Shown here: positions 17,220-26,015 of the stretch, piece after piece
Position numbering within the stretch: position 1 is the stretch's first letter
How the letters are laid out: the number at the start of each line of letters is the position of its first letter
Origin: Candidatus Accumulibacter cognatus
GTDB lineage: Bacteria; Pseudomonadota; Gammaproteobacteria; Burkholderiales; Rhodocyclaceae
DNA length: 64,000 nt
Direction of reading: 5' to 3'
NCBI GenBank assembly: GCA_013414765.1
Contig: CP058708.1
Location: 3,033,553-3,097,552 of the forward strand
Notes under the pieces: generated by a model
Told to the model about the DNA's origin: nothing
The model's database searches: none
What the model saw: the letters and a program-made list of their open reading frames with translations, nothing else
Program-made: the position numbers and the translations under genes

Positions 17220-18735
17220 GTAACTACTCAGGTCGGCTGGCACGCTTGATGCTTTTAATTCGGCATGGACGAACTTCCCGACCTTGAAAAGCTGAGCGTT
17301 GCCGAGAAGGAGCAGTTGATCCGTGAGCTGTGGCCGCTGCGGGCGCTGGTTCGTGATCTGGCGGCGCAAGTGACAGCCCTTCAATTGAAGGTCACGGAAC
17401 TGGAAGCGCGGCTGGCGACCAACAGTCGAAATTCGAGCAAGCCACCGTCTTCGGACGGTCTGAACAAGCCGCAGCCCAAATCTCTGCGCAAATGCGGGGA
17501 ACGCCCGACGGGCGGGCAGAAAGGGCACCAGGGGCATGGTCTCAAGAAGGTTGCCGAACCGGATCGGATCGTGACGCATGCGCCACCGTCGCACTGCGCA
17601 GAGTGCCAGCGTCCCTTGCCCGAGAGATCGGTGGTCGAAACCCGTCAGGTGTTCGATTTGCCGCCGTTGCGCTTCGAGGTGACGGAGCATCAGGTTCTGG
17701 CGGCGCAGTGCGCCTGCGGCAAGATTTGCCGCGGCGAGTTTCCTCCCGGCATTTCTGCGCCGGTGCAGTATGGTCCGGCGGCCATGGCTGCCGCTGTTCA
17801 TCTCACGCACCACCACATGATGCCGGTACAACGCACGGCGGCGTTGATGGGCGATTTCTTTGGCCTGCCGATGGCTGAGGCGACGGTGCTGGCGGCCAGC
17901 GAAGAGGCGGCTGTTCGCCTGGCGCCGACCGTGGCCTTGATGGGTGAAGCCATCCAAACGGCCGAGGTCGCTCATGCGGACGAAACCGGGATGCGGGTGG
18001 CCGGTAAGCTGCACTGGATGCACGCGCTGGTGACGGCGACGCTCACCTGGGTCGGCTGTCACGAGAAACGGGGCAAGCGGGCCTTCGATGCGCTGGGGAT
18101 TCTCCCCGGCTTTCTGGGCACACTGATCCACGACGGCTGGAAACCTTACCGCGATCTGCTGTGCAAGCACGGGCTGTGCAATGCCCATCACCTGCGGGAA
18201 TTGACCTATCTTTTCGAGGAACTCCAGCAGGCTTGGGCAGGCCGCCTGATCGAACTTCTGGTGGCTGCCTGCCATGAGGTGAACCAGGCGGGCGGTTCGC
18301 TACCCGTCGAACGCGTTGCGCTGTGGCGTAACCGATATACCGAAATTCTCAGCGAAGGCGAGGTCCTCAATCCGCAGGCGGAAAAATCGGGGAAGCGCGG
18401 ACGAACACGACAGAGCAAGGCGACCAACCTCCTCTGGCGCTTGCGCACCTATGCCGATGATGTCTGGCGCTTCGCTTCTGACCCCAGCGTCCCGTTCTCC
18501 AACAACCTTGCCGAGCAGGCGGTTCGCATGCCGAAGGTCAAACAGAAGATCTCCGGCGGCTTCCGGACCAGAAACGGCGCCGATACCTTTTGCACGATCC
18601 GTTCCTACCTTGCCACCCTGCACAAGCAAGGGAGCAATCTCTTTCACGCCCTCACGCTGACTTTCCAAGGCCAACCTCCTCAGCCTCGTTTGGCTTGACC
18701 TACACAGCCCTTGGCTGGGGCTACTGAGTAGTTAC
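17220..18735 (+). mobile_element. IS66-family insertion sequence, copy 1 (1516 bp)
   Basis: Ends are the inverted repeat GTAACTACTCAG (17220-17231) and its complement (18724-18735). A single transposase gene fills it. The same 1516-bp length and the same protein occur at 31497-33012 in opposite orientation. The flanking eight bases do not match, so no target duplication remains here. Confidence 0.93.
17265..18698 (+). CDS. tnpC: IS66-family transposase (TnpC type)
   Basis: A 477-residue DDE transposase. N-terminal leucine-zipper region (LRALVRDLAAQVTALQLKV), the linker NSSKPPSSDGLNKPQ, a CxxC-type zinc finger (CAECQRPL and CACGKIC), then the catalytic core with HADETGMRV, IHDGWKPY and SNNLAEQAVRMPKV, ending in the IS66 C-terminal motif region. 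Intact. The TnpA/TnpB partners of some IS66 elements are absent, as in single-gene members. Identical in protein to the copy at 31534-32967. Confidence 0.95.
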   Translation: MDELPDLEKLSVAEKEQLIRELWPLRALVRDLAAQVTALQLKVTELEARLATNSRNSSKPPSSDGLNKPQPKSLRKCGERPTGGQKGHQGHGLKKVAEPDRIVTHAPPSHCAECQRPLPERSVVETRQVFDLPPLRFEVTEHQVLAAQCACGKICRGEFPPGISAPVQYGPAAMAAAVHLTHHHMMPVQRTAALMGDFFGLPMAEATVLAASEEAAVRLAPTVALMGEAIQTAEVAHADETGMRVAGKLHWMHALVTATLTWVGCHEKRGKRAFDALGILPGFLGTLIHDGWKPYRDLLCKHGLCNAHHLRELTYLFEELQQAWAGRLIELLVAACHEVNQAGGSLPVERVALWRNRYTEILSEGEVLNPQAEKSGKRGRTRQSKATNLLWRLRTYADDVWRFASDPSVPFSNNLAEQAVRMPKVKQKISGGFRTRNGADTFCTIRSYLATLHKQGSNLFHALTLTFQGQPPQPRLA

Positions 18736-18818
18736 AATTTCAGATGTAAGAAAAACCGACACGAGATTGCGCGCAAACAAGCAGACGACCAAGAAGGCCG
18801 AGTTTTTACCGGGAAAGT

Positions 18819-18843
18819 CCGCCGGCGACTCGTCGAGTCGCCG
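18819..18843 (-). terminator. Strong hairpin, possible terminator of the split PEP-CTERM gene
   Basis: GCCGGCGACTC and GAGTCGCCGGC form an 11-bp perfect stem with a GTC loop, 33 bases past the stop codon of the minus-strand PEP-CTERM gene. The following T tract is short (ACTTTC), so termination is plausible but not certain. Confidence 0.45.
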
Positions 18844-18875
18844 GCGCAACTTCCACGACAAGCCGGTTTGGGCGA

Positions 18876-19052
18876 TCAGCGATGACGTAGGCCGACGATG
18901 CCGATCAGGCCAAGCGAGAGTAGCAAGATGGAAGCCGGCTCGGGAACATGAGTTACTGGGTTCCCCGGACCGTTCAGGACGAACCTATCGAGCGTTCCCT
19001 CGAAGACGGTGGAGTTGTACGGCTCGATGCTCGTTGCGTACTTGGTAAAGTT
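18876..19052 (-). pseudogene. PEP-CTERM protein gene, C-terminal half (split by the island)
   Basis: An open minus-strand frame without a start reads NFTKYATSIEPYNSTVFEG, then VPEPASILLLSLGLIGIVG and RHR before the stop at 18876-18878, a complete PEP-CTERM anchor. It begins exactly where the ISAzo13 left end starts. Its missing front lies at 34194-34719 on the same strand; joining the two ends restores a continuous frame at a codon boundary (ttt-aac). Confidence 0.85.
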
Positions 19053-19117
19053 AAGGTGATTTCCTCATTTTTCTATACCTTTGTGTGCGATACTTAGAGT
19101 AGATTCTGAGTGGAGGG

Positions 19118-20359
19118 ATGTTAGGGATGAAGCTCGGTACTGATGAAGGAAGTCACGTTCGTCTCGAGGCCAGTCACCTGGAAGATATCCAACTTGCTTC
19201 GAGCAAGATGACGGGTGCGGACCGCCGGGCGTTTCAGGCGGAGATGGCGTTGAAGTACTGTGGCGGCAATCCTCGACGCGCGGAGGACGTCTTCGGATGG
19301 AGCCGGAAGGCGGTGCAGCTTGGCTTGCACGAGAAGCGTAGCGGGATGGTTTGTTTGGGGCATCACCAGTTCTGCTGCGGAGCCAAATTGTGGGAAGAGA
19401 AGCACCCGGAGGTGGCACAGGCCCTCTGGGCAGTGGCAGGCAGCCATTCCCAACAGGATCCGACCTTTCGCACGACGCTGTCGTTCACCCGCTTGACGGC
19501 CGAGGAAGCGATCAAGCAGTTGCGGGCGCAAGGATTTGCCGAGGACGTGCTGCCCTCCAGGAGCTGCATGTCGGAAGTGTTGAACCGTAATGGGTACCGG
19601 CTGCGTCCGGTGATCAAGGCCAAACCCCAAAAAAAGTCCCCGAAACCGACGCCATCTTTACCAACCTCCAGCGACAGGACCGGGCTTGCGAAGGCAAAGC
19701 CGTGATGCGCTTGAGCATCGACTGCAAGGCGACGGTGAAGATTGGCGAGTACTCGCGAGGCGGCCAGACGCGGGGCGACCCTAAAGCGGCTGACCACGAT
19801 ATGGGATGCGAGGAAAAACACACCCCGTTTGGCGTGGTCAACGAAGACAGCGGACAACTGCACCTGTCCTTCGGAAGCTCGGCCAAGACCAGCGATTTCC
19901 TCGTCGACAGCCTCTACGCCTGGTGGAAGTGTCAATCGCCGGAGGAGCAGGCTCGTGTCACGGACCTGCAGATCAAGACCGATAACGGGCCGGAGAGCAG
20001 CGGCCGACGCACCCAATTCCTCAAGCGAATGGTCGGAGTTTGCCGATCACACCGGCAAGTCCATCCACCTTCTGTACTATCCGCCCTACCACAGCAAATA
20101 CAATCCCGTCGAGCGTTGCTGGGGAATCCTCGAAAAGCACTGGAACGGCGCCAAACTGACCGATACGCAAACGATGCTCGAGTGGGCCAAGAGCATGACC
20201 TGGAAAGGGCTTCATCCCATCGTCGAGTTGAGCCGCACAGCCTATCAGAAAGGAGTTTCCCTCGGCAAAGACGCCATGCAAGCTGTCGAATCCAGACTGG
20301 AACGAAACCCGCTTCTACCCAAGTGGGACATCTTGATCCGACCGGCTTGCTTGGTATAA
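19118..20359 (+). pseudogene. ISAzo13-family transposase with a -1 slip site and a second frameshift
   Basis: The frame from the ATG at 19118 covers an N-terminal helix-turn-helix part (AEDVFGWSRKAVQLGL). A first shift falls at A-AAA-AAG (19630-19636), correctly phased for programmed -1 frameshifting, and continues with ETDAIFTNLQRQDRA, the DDE-domain start with SIDCKATVKIGEYSRGG and ADHD. A second shift near 20034 (an extra G in GGTCGGAG) moves the end, ADHTGKSIHLLYYPPYHSKY and NPVERCWGIL, to another frame. The first shift may be natural; the second looks like inactivation or a sequencing indel. Confidence 0.8.
19630..19636 (+). promoter_or_regulatory. Candidate programmed -1 ribosomal frameshift site
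   Basis: A-AAA-AAG in the X-XXY-YYZ phase of the upstream transposase frame; a -1 slip there leads exactly into the frame encoding the catalytic domain. Related transposases carry an equivalent conserved KKIPETDAIF-like join. Confidence 0.55.
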
Positions 20360-20378
20360 GGATTTGCGGAGATCACCT

Positions 20379-20581
20379 AAGGTCCATGGCAGCGAGACCC
20401 AGAACCCCAGCGAAGCGATGAACTCCGCTGACAGCGCAAGGTGTTCCTTGACGAAGAACGTACCGACGATGTTCGTGACACCGGACAAGCCGGCGGCCAG
20501 ATAGATCGTCAGCGGCGGCAGGGTCTCACGCCAAGTCAGGCGCTGTTCGCAAGTGGCATCACCGGCGAATGCCCTAGGCAT
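20379..20581 (-). pseudogene. MFS transporter, N-terminal fragment
   Basis: The first 68 codons of a membrane transporter: a cytoplasmic lead (MPRAFAGDATCEQRLTWRE), then a first helix TIYLAAGLSGVTNIVGTFFV and the loop SAEFIASLGFWVSLPWTL, which resembles BT1-type major facilitator proteins. The ISAzo13 right end cuts it at 20378. Its start overlaps the TauD gene end by eight bases, so it was the last cotranscribed gene of the cluster and probably the exporter. Family assignment rests on a short segment. Confidence 0.6.
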
Positions 20582-21440
20582 GCGAAGAGACCGTTTCGGT
20601 GCCCACCAGCGTCGCGCCGCGCATCACGCGCCTGTGGCATGCGAGGTCGTAGGGGGTCACCTTATGCATCGTCCAGCGGTTGTCCCAAATGAGTACGTCT
20701 CCCGGGAGCCAGCGATGGAGGTACACGAAACGATCGGCGCTCGCCCACTCGGTGAGTTCTTCAACAAGCGCTCGGGAGTTGTTGTACGACAGACCGTCAA
20801 TGTGCGCCATGTAGGGCGGGCTTAGGAATAGCGACCGCCGGCCATCGGAATGGCGCCACACGAGCGGATGCGACGCTTCAGGCAGCCGAGCCGCCTCGAG
20901 CGGCGTGACCGGCGGCATGCCACAACACTCGATCATGTGCGCGAAGCTATGGCGACAGATCAGGCCTTCGATCGTCGACCTCAGCGTCGGCGGCAGAGTT
21001 ACGTAAGCTAGTCGCAGGTCGGCGAACACGGTGTCGCCGCCAATCGGAGGTACGACAAGTGCGCGCAGTACGACGCCACGGTTGGGCTTCGCGCGGTAAC
21101 AGCCGTCGACGTGCCAAAACCAGTTCATCTTTAGCAGCTTGACGCGTTCGTGACCGAGCGGCAGCAATGCGCTGTCATCGGCGGTGTTGGACGCACCATA
21201 GATGCACGAGCTCTCGGCCGCGCTAGCCCCTGAAGCAAAGATCGCCGGTGTGCCGAAGTGAGCGGCGAACGCCGCATGCGCGGGATCGTCGATCGACTGG
21301 TCGCGCAATAGCAGCACGCGGTATGACCACCAAGCATCCAGGATCTGTGCGACGTCCTCCCTTGGCAGCGGCCGGCGCAAGTCGATACCGTCGATCTGCG
21401 CGCCGATCGTGTCGGTGAGGGGTCGCACTCTCAGCGCCAT
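20574..21440 (-). CDS. TauD/TfdA-family Fe(II)/2-oxoglutarate dioxygenase
   Basis: A 288-residue non-haem iron oxygenase. The iron ligands H110-x-D112 (WFWHVDGCY) and H259 (RWTMHK) and the 2-oxoglutarate-binding arginine (CHRRVMRG, about R270-R274) are all visible, and the length is typical. Members hydroxylate, desaturate or halogen-independently oxidise small molecules and peptides. Here it is the second-last gene of the lanthipeptide operon, 22 bases after the 674-residue protein gene, so hydroxylation of the modified peptide is the likely role. The substrate is inferred. No strong ribosome-binding site is seen before the ATG. Confidence 0.87.
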   Translation of the reverse strand: MALRVRPLTDTIGAQIDGIDLRRPLPREDVAQILDAWWSYRVLLLRDQSIDDPAHAAFAAHFGTPAIFASGASAAESSCIYGASNTADDSALLPLGHERVKLLKMNWFWHVDGCYRAKPNRGVVLRALVVPPIGGDTVFADLRLAYVTLPPTLRSTIEGLICRHSFAHMIECCGMPPVTPLEAARLPEASHPLVWRHSDGRRSLFLSPPYMAHIDGLSYNNSRALVEELTEWASADRFVYLHRWLPGDVLIWDNRWTMHKVTPYDLACHRRVMRGATLVGTETVSSHA

Positions 21441-21462
21441 GGAGGAGCTGTTTTCGGGCTCA

Positions 21463-23487
21463 TCATTCCTGCGCGAGTCGGGAGCGCATCACGCCCGAGA
21501 ACGTCAGCAGCGCCAGTGTCGTCACGATCCAGCCGAGCGTCGCATAGAGAGCCTTCAAGAACTGGTACAGCGCCACTTCCCAGTCCCGCGGGCGCGGCGT
21601 CGCCGCCTCGACCGCGCCGATATCACACTTGCCTTCTTCGCGCAGGTCCACTAGCGGTACGAACACATCAGCCGCGTAGATCAGCAGCCGGCCGAATGTG
21701 ACAGCAATGGCTACCGCCGAGGGCTGCGCGGGCGATTTCTGGGTCAAGCCACAGGCGATGTCGCCAACGGCTGCATCGCTCGCATGCGCGGCAAACCTCG
21801 GTGATTCGCCTATCTTGACCCAACTCGCAACTGGCGTTTGCGCAATGACCATCGCGTTGCGGTGGTCCATCCAACCGAACAGACCCGCGCCGAGTATGAT
21901 CGACAACAACAACGTAGCTAGCGCACTGATGGGCGAAAGGCCGAAATCGAAGAAAAAGCCGTAGAAGCGAGCCGCCACATATACAGGCGAGTACAACAAG
22001 CGGCGCGAGCATGGCTGGAGCTTCCAGCGCGACTTGGCGTCGAAGAGTGCCTTTCTCGATAGCACCTTCCAAGCACCAGCTTCGTTGCCATGGGCAGCTA
22101 AGACGCTAGCCAGCTGGGTGAATGGTTGCGGCCGATACGCTGACCGGGATTGGCCTACACGTTTCCCGGGGTCGCCCGGCAACCAGCTATCGAAGCGACC
22201 ATCGATGCCGGATTCCCAGCCAGTGTTGTCTACGCGCCCGTATCGAAACCCATCGAGGAGGATGGACTTTGCGCCTGCGTACCCGGAAGGGCTGTCGCGC
22301 AACGATGCACACTGTGCGTCGCGAAAGTCCATGTCGCCGCGGAATTCGTTCTCGCTCAGCGAGATCGTGCTGCCAATATGCGCGCCGCTTAGGTCGAGGG
22401 ACACTAGTCCGTCCGGTTCGCGGTGCTTGAACCATGTATCGAGCTGGTTACACCTGTCAACGCGCACATGCGTGATCTCAATCTTTCCCGCTACGTGCAT
22501 GTCCTGGAGCCAAAGCCTGCCTTCGACGCGCACCATACCGCTTTGATCGCCGTCGACCGCTCGCTGGCCAAGCGTGAACCAGCTGCCGATCGCTGCCCCG
22601 GCTGCGTACAACGCGAAGCCCGATTCTGGAGCCAAGTGGGCGCCGTAGAGATCGAACGATCCGCTTATCTGACAACGCATCATCCAGATCGCTCCGGCGC
22701 ATTTGAACATACTGGGCGTGCCGTGCAGACCGGCGATGGTCAAGCTCCCTGCGATGCGTGCTCTTTCAAGGGAGACCGCGTGCGCTCGGGCGAGACCCGC
22801 GACCCTCGCTGCACGCAGGTATATATCGCCATCGACGCTGGCCGCATCGAGGAGGATGCCACCCTCAATAGACGGGAGACGGTCGCCCGGCGCGTCCCGG
22901 CTCATGACCGCGCCGCCGATTCTACTGGCGCATAGGTTGAGAGCCCAGTCCCACTCCGACATGTTCGAGAACCGGAATCCCTCTGGAACCGATCGTTGGG
23001 GCGCGCGCAAATGGATGCCGTCGGCCAGAACGTCACCTTCGATGACAGAGCGCGACAGTTTGCACCAGCACAGCGCTTCGTCGCTGTCTCCGAACGGCTG
23101 CACTGCTTGGAGATCGACAGGTCCGTGCACACACGCCGCCACTGCGCGTAGGTGAGTGAGCCGTGAGCCTACCAAGGACAGCGAGCCGATGTGTGCGTCG
23201 GACAGATCCACATTCGGACGCCGCGCATTCGCTGGCTCATCGCCGTCGACGATGAAGCAACACTCGTTGAAGCACAACGCTGGCAGCGGAGCCTGGCTCG
23301 ATCCGCACCAGCGCAGGTCGAGGGCACCGAAAATCGTCGCACCCCTCATGCGAATACTGGCGGCCTTGACTTGCAAGACTAGGTCCCGCAGTGCCGGTGC
23401 ATCGATCAGCCTGTCAGACCGGTCCGAGTAGTCGGCCTCCAAACCCTTTTCGACGCAATCCCTCAGGTATTCGATGGCATCGGACAT
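21463..23487 (-). CDS. Large unrecognised protein with beta-helix-like repeats and C-terminal membrane helices
   Basis: A 674-residue protein I do not recognise by name. Residues about 40-430 show loosely repeated short strands of the type D-L-S-G/D-A-x-I-G-x-x-x-L (for example VDLSDAHIGSLSLVGSRL and LDLSGAHIGSTISLSENEF), as in right-handed beta-helices related to pentapeptide-repeat proteins. Two to three membrane helices follow (LATLLLSIILGAGLFGW, VAIAVTFGRLLIYAADVF, LYATLGWIVTTLALLTF). A GGAGA six bases ahead supports the ATG. Located inside the lanthipeptide operon; immunity, export or membrane anchoring of the synthetase are possibilities. A broken paralog lies at 33354-34118. Confidence 0.7.
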   Translation of the reverse strand: MSDAIEYLRDCVEKGLEADYSDRSDRLIDAPALRDLVLQVKAASIRMRGATIFGALDLRWCGSSQAPLPALCFNECCFIVDGDEPANARRPNVDLSDAHIGSLSLVGSRLTHLRAVAACVHGPVDLQAVQPFGDSDEALCWCKLSRSVIEGDVLADGIHLRAPQRSVPEGFRFSNMSEWDWALNLCASRIGGAVMSRDAPGDRLPSIEGGILLDAASVDGDIYLRAARVAGLARAHAVSLERARIAGSLTIAGLHGTPSMFKCAGAIWMMRCQISGSFDLYGAHLAPESGFALYAAGAAIGSWFTLGQRAVDGDQSGMVRVEGRLWLQDMHVAGKIEITHVRVDRCNQLDTWFKHREPDGLVSLDLSGAHIGSTISLSENEFRGDMDFRDAQCASLRDSPSGYAGAKSILLDGFRYGRVDNTGWESGIDGRFDSWLPGDPGKRVGQSRSAYRPQPFTQLASVLAAHGNEAGAWKVLSRKALFDAKSRWKLQPCSRRLLYSPVYVAARFYGFFFDFGLSPISALATLLLSIILGAGLFGWMDHRNAMVIAQTPVASWVKIGESPRFAAHASDAAVGDIACGLTQKSPAQPSAVAIAVTFGRLLIYAADVFVPLVDLREEGKCDIGAVEAATPRPRDWEVALYQFLKALYATLGWIVTTLALLTFSGVMRSRLAQE

Positions 23488-23502
23488 TGGGCTTCTCCCG
23501 GT

Positions 23503-25260
23503 TCAGGTTGCCAGCATTACTTCGCGCAGCGCCAGCAGCATGACAAACAGCTTGTCGTTGGATGGTCGTGCGAAATGCTCGGCGAGCGCCAGGAAGTAGC
23601 GGCCAGTTTCGGAGCTCGCGTCACTCGCATCGTACATCAACTGCGCGATGTGGTCGAGCCGCTCGCCGTACGCCGCGGGATCGGGTGACAAAGCATCGCG
23701 CTTGCCGATCAGGGAGACGTCGCGCAGGTCGCGAGCGCCAGCGGCCATGCGAGCAGCGATTGCGTCAAGATCAGCATCGCCCGTAGCAGCATACCCACTC
23801 TGGATCACATGGTCACGACGCAACAGCTGCAGAAACGGTCGACCCAGTGTGGTCAAGAGATTGGCAGTCGTTTGGCCTTCGATCACGCAGGGCAGATCAG
23901 CATCACTGACGAAGCGGTGAAAAGCATCCATTGACACAGGTCCGAGTTCGACCAAGTGCACCGCTGCGTTGCCGTGGCGCGCGAGCGCCACCCGCAGCGA
24001 CTCGTCGAGGTTGCGCGACCGCTTCTTGCTGCCTACGCTTACCCGATGGACGACTAGCGATACGTCGCGGCAGCGAGCATGGAGCCAACGGCCCAGCTCG
24101 CGCGTGCGGCTCGAGAGGGTGTCCGGTCGCAATCGGCCCGCGTCGACATCGTCGGCGTGGCGTCGCGCCAGTGCGGTCGCGAGTGCAGGCAGCGCGTGCT
24201 CGCATGCCGCTAGATCCTGAGATAGCGCCTCGGCGAGATCCGCCCAGTCGGGCAGGTCCTCTGACGGATTGAACGAGCAAAGCAGAACCGCGCTGCGCCG
24301 TTGGTACGCGATGCATAGACCCAGAACCGAGCACGACAGGACGATGTTCGCAGCATCAGGTGCGAAGTGCTGGAGGCCGTAGACTGGCCAAAGTAGGAGG
24401 CGTCCGTTGCTCCGTGTAGTGAGAACCGTCAACGCGTTGTCCATGCGACGGGCCAGCTCCGCATCGAAGCTCTGCTGCCGTGCGTACCAACGCCATAACG
24501 ACGACTCGGTTGGATAGTGCAGCGACGGTGGCGGCCGGATCGCCAGGGTCCGCAGTTCAGGCCAGGACTGAAGCGGATAGAGGTGGCGGCCGTCGGGTTG
24601 CTCGATGCGCGAGCACTCGTAGTACGCGTCACGGCGCGCCGCCGGCGGGTCGTCCCAGAGGTAGGGCTGTAGGCGCAGGAAGAAGCGCACGTTGAGCGCC
24701 GCCGCTGCGTTGAACGCAAGGTCATCAGCGCCACCAGTGAAACCGAACGCGATCGCCTCGCGTAGTTCTCCGGCGCGCTGCAGCGGTAGGAAGCGGATCT
24801 CGCCGCACGACCCGTAGCTGGTTAATTCGTCGTCCAGCCGCCGCGGGTCGACGCCCGCAAACATCAGCGCTAACTTGTCAGCCGTGCTGCCCAGCAGGGC
24901 ACGCCCCTGGTCGGCGTAGACGACTACGACCCAGCCTCGAAACGCCGTCAAGTCGATCAACCGCCGCAGCAGCAGTACGGTCGAGGCCTGGTGCCCGAGG
25001 TTCTTCGTGCCATCAACGAATACGCGCCATTCGGTCTGCTCTGCCAGTAACGACAGCATCTCGCTGAGATCGCGGGTCAACGCGTCGCGCTCGGTTCCAG
25101 TGGTCCAGCTGCGGACTGCGGCCGCAAAGCGCGCCGCAGCGGTTGCGAGCGAAGGGTCAGTGTCCGAGGCCAGCACGTTCAACGCAGCTGCACGAAGCCC
25201 GGGTGGCGAAACGGCGCCCCCGGTGATTGCCTCGCCATCGCGGCCATCGGATCGTTGCAC
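23503..25260 (-). CDS. Unrecognised 585-residue protein of the lanthipeptide operon
   Basis: No signal peptide or membrane helix. An N-terminal segment VFVDGTKNLGHQASTVLLL and a C-terminal PCVIEGQTTANLLTTLGRPF recall glycosyltransferase-like (GT-B) proteins, where glycine-rich loops of this sort bind nucleotide sugars, but I cannot confirm the family. Two starts are possible: GTG at 25260, overlapping the PhyH gene by 82 bases, or GTG at 25176, three bases after the PhyH stop; the second is tidier. It is placed between two oxygenase-related genes, so a tailoring enzyme, perhaps glycosylation of the peptide, is a reasonable guess. Confidence 0.65.
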   Translation of the reverse strand: MQRSDGRDGEAITGGAVSPPGLRAAALNVLASDTDPSLATAAARFAAAVRSWTTGTERDALTRDLSEMLSLLAEQTEWRVFVDGTKNLGHQASTVLLLRRLIDLTAFRGWVVVVYADQGRALLGSTADKLALMFAGVDPRRLDDELTSYGSCGEIRFLPLQRAGELREAIAFGFTGGADDLAFNAAAALNVRFFLRLQPYLWDDPPAARRDAYYECSRIEQPDGRHLYPLQSWPELRTLAIRPPPSLHYPTESSLWRWYARQQSFDAELARRMDNALTVLTTRSNGRLLLWPVYGLQHFAPDAANIVLSCSVLGLCIAYQRRSAVLLCSFNPSEDLPDWADLAEALSQDLAACEHALPALATALARRHADDVDAGRLRPDTLSSRTRELGRWLHARCRDVSLVVHRVSVGSKKRSRNLDESLRVALARHGNAAVHLVELGPVSMDAFHRFVSDADLPCVIEGQTTANLLTTLGRPFLQLLRRDHVIQSGYAATGDADLDAIAARMAAGARDLRDVSLIGKRDALSPDPAAYGERLDHIAQLMYDASDASSETGRYFLALAEHFARPSNDKLFVMLLALREVMLAT

Positions 25261-26015
25261 GCCTCCTCACCGGTGAGCTTGTCGACCTCGCACAGCCCCG
25301 CCTCGGGCCGTGCCGCGCAACACGCGTCGTCGCCAAAGAACCGCAGCGAGATCGTGCGCCGCCGTTCATTAGCGCGTGTGGGCGCGCCACCGTGCAGCAT
25401 TGCTGGATGGAAAACGACGAGATCGCCGGGGTTTACGTCCCAAGACACGATCGGCCAGCGCGCGCGCTGCGCCTCGATGTCTGGCAGCGACGGCCATACT
25501 CCGGGAGCGAACATCGCCGCCACGGGGTCCACGGGGTCGAACGCGGTCGGGTTGTACAACGGCCCGCGGTGCGATCCGAGGACAAACTCGAGCGATCGTT
25601 CGCGCGGCACAGGGTCGAGGTTGAGCCACGCGGTGGCCAGGTGGTCGCCGGCCATCGGCACGTAAGATAAGTCCTGGTGCCACGGCGTGCGTTGCGTCTC
25701 GCCGCCGTGCTTGAGCCAGATTTGTTCGTAAAGGAGCCACAACGAGCGGCTCCCCATCAGGTCTGCGACCAGATCGGTCAAACTGGTGCCGTACAGTAGC
25801 GGCCGATAGGCAGGCCATGCGGAGGGGTTAGCGTGGTCCTGATAGAAGGAACCCGGTTGTCCACCGAGCACACGGTTGGCGTTCGGACCAGGGTGTTCCA
25901 TCGACCATCGATACGCCCGTTCTGCGAGTTGCATGCCGCCAGGATCGAACGCACCGCGCACGACGGTAACGCCGTCACGCACGAATTCGGTGTGGTGCCG
26001 GCCAATGCTGGTCAT
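25179..26015 (-). CDS. Phytanoyl-CoA dioxygenase (PhyH)-family Fe(II)/2-oxoglutarate oxygenase
   Basis: A 278-residue non-haem iron oxygenase. H113-x-D115 (PWHQDLSY) and H208 (PAMLHGGAPTRANERRR) supply the iron ligands, and R220 or R225 in TISLRFFG should bind 2-oxoglutarate. Its start overlaps the synthetase stop by four bases, which ties it to lanthipeptide maturation. Family members hydroxylate carbon next to functional groups in many natural products; here a peptide side chain is the inferred target. Intact. Confidence 0.88.
   Translation of the reverse strand: MTSIGRHHTEFVRDGVTVVRGAFDPGGMQLAERAYRWSMEHPGPNANRVLGGQPGSFYQDHANPSAWPAYRPLLYGTSLTDLVADLMGSRSLWLLYEQIWLKHGGETQRTPWHQDLSYVPMAGDHLATAWLNLDPVPRERSLEFVLGSHRGPLYNPTAFDPVDPVAAMFAPGVWPSLPDIEAQRARWPIVSWDVNPGDLVVFHPAMLHGGAPTRANERRRTISLRFFGDDACCAARPEAGLCEVDKLTGEEACNDPMAAMARQSPGAPFRHPGFVQLR

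Larger units (their letters stand above)
19054..20378 (+). mobile_element. ISAzo13-family insertion sequence (1325 bp)
   Basis: Imperfect terminal repeats: AGGTGATTTCCTCATTTTTC at the left (19054) and a right end reading TTTGCGGAGATCACCT (to 20378). It holds one transposase frame broken by two shifts. The right inner end has truncated an MFS transporter gene. Confidence 0.8.

Noticed and set aside
18736-18743. Target duplication for IS66 copy 1
   Set aside because: The eight bases on either side (ending CCTGCG at the left, AATTTCAG at the right) do not match.
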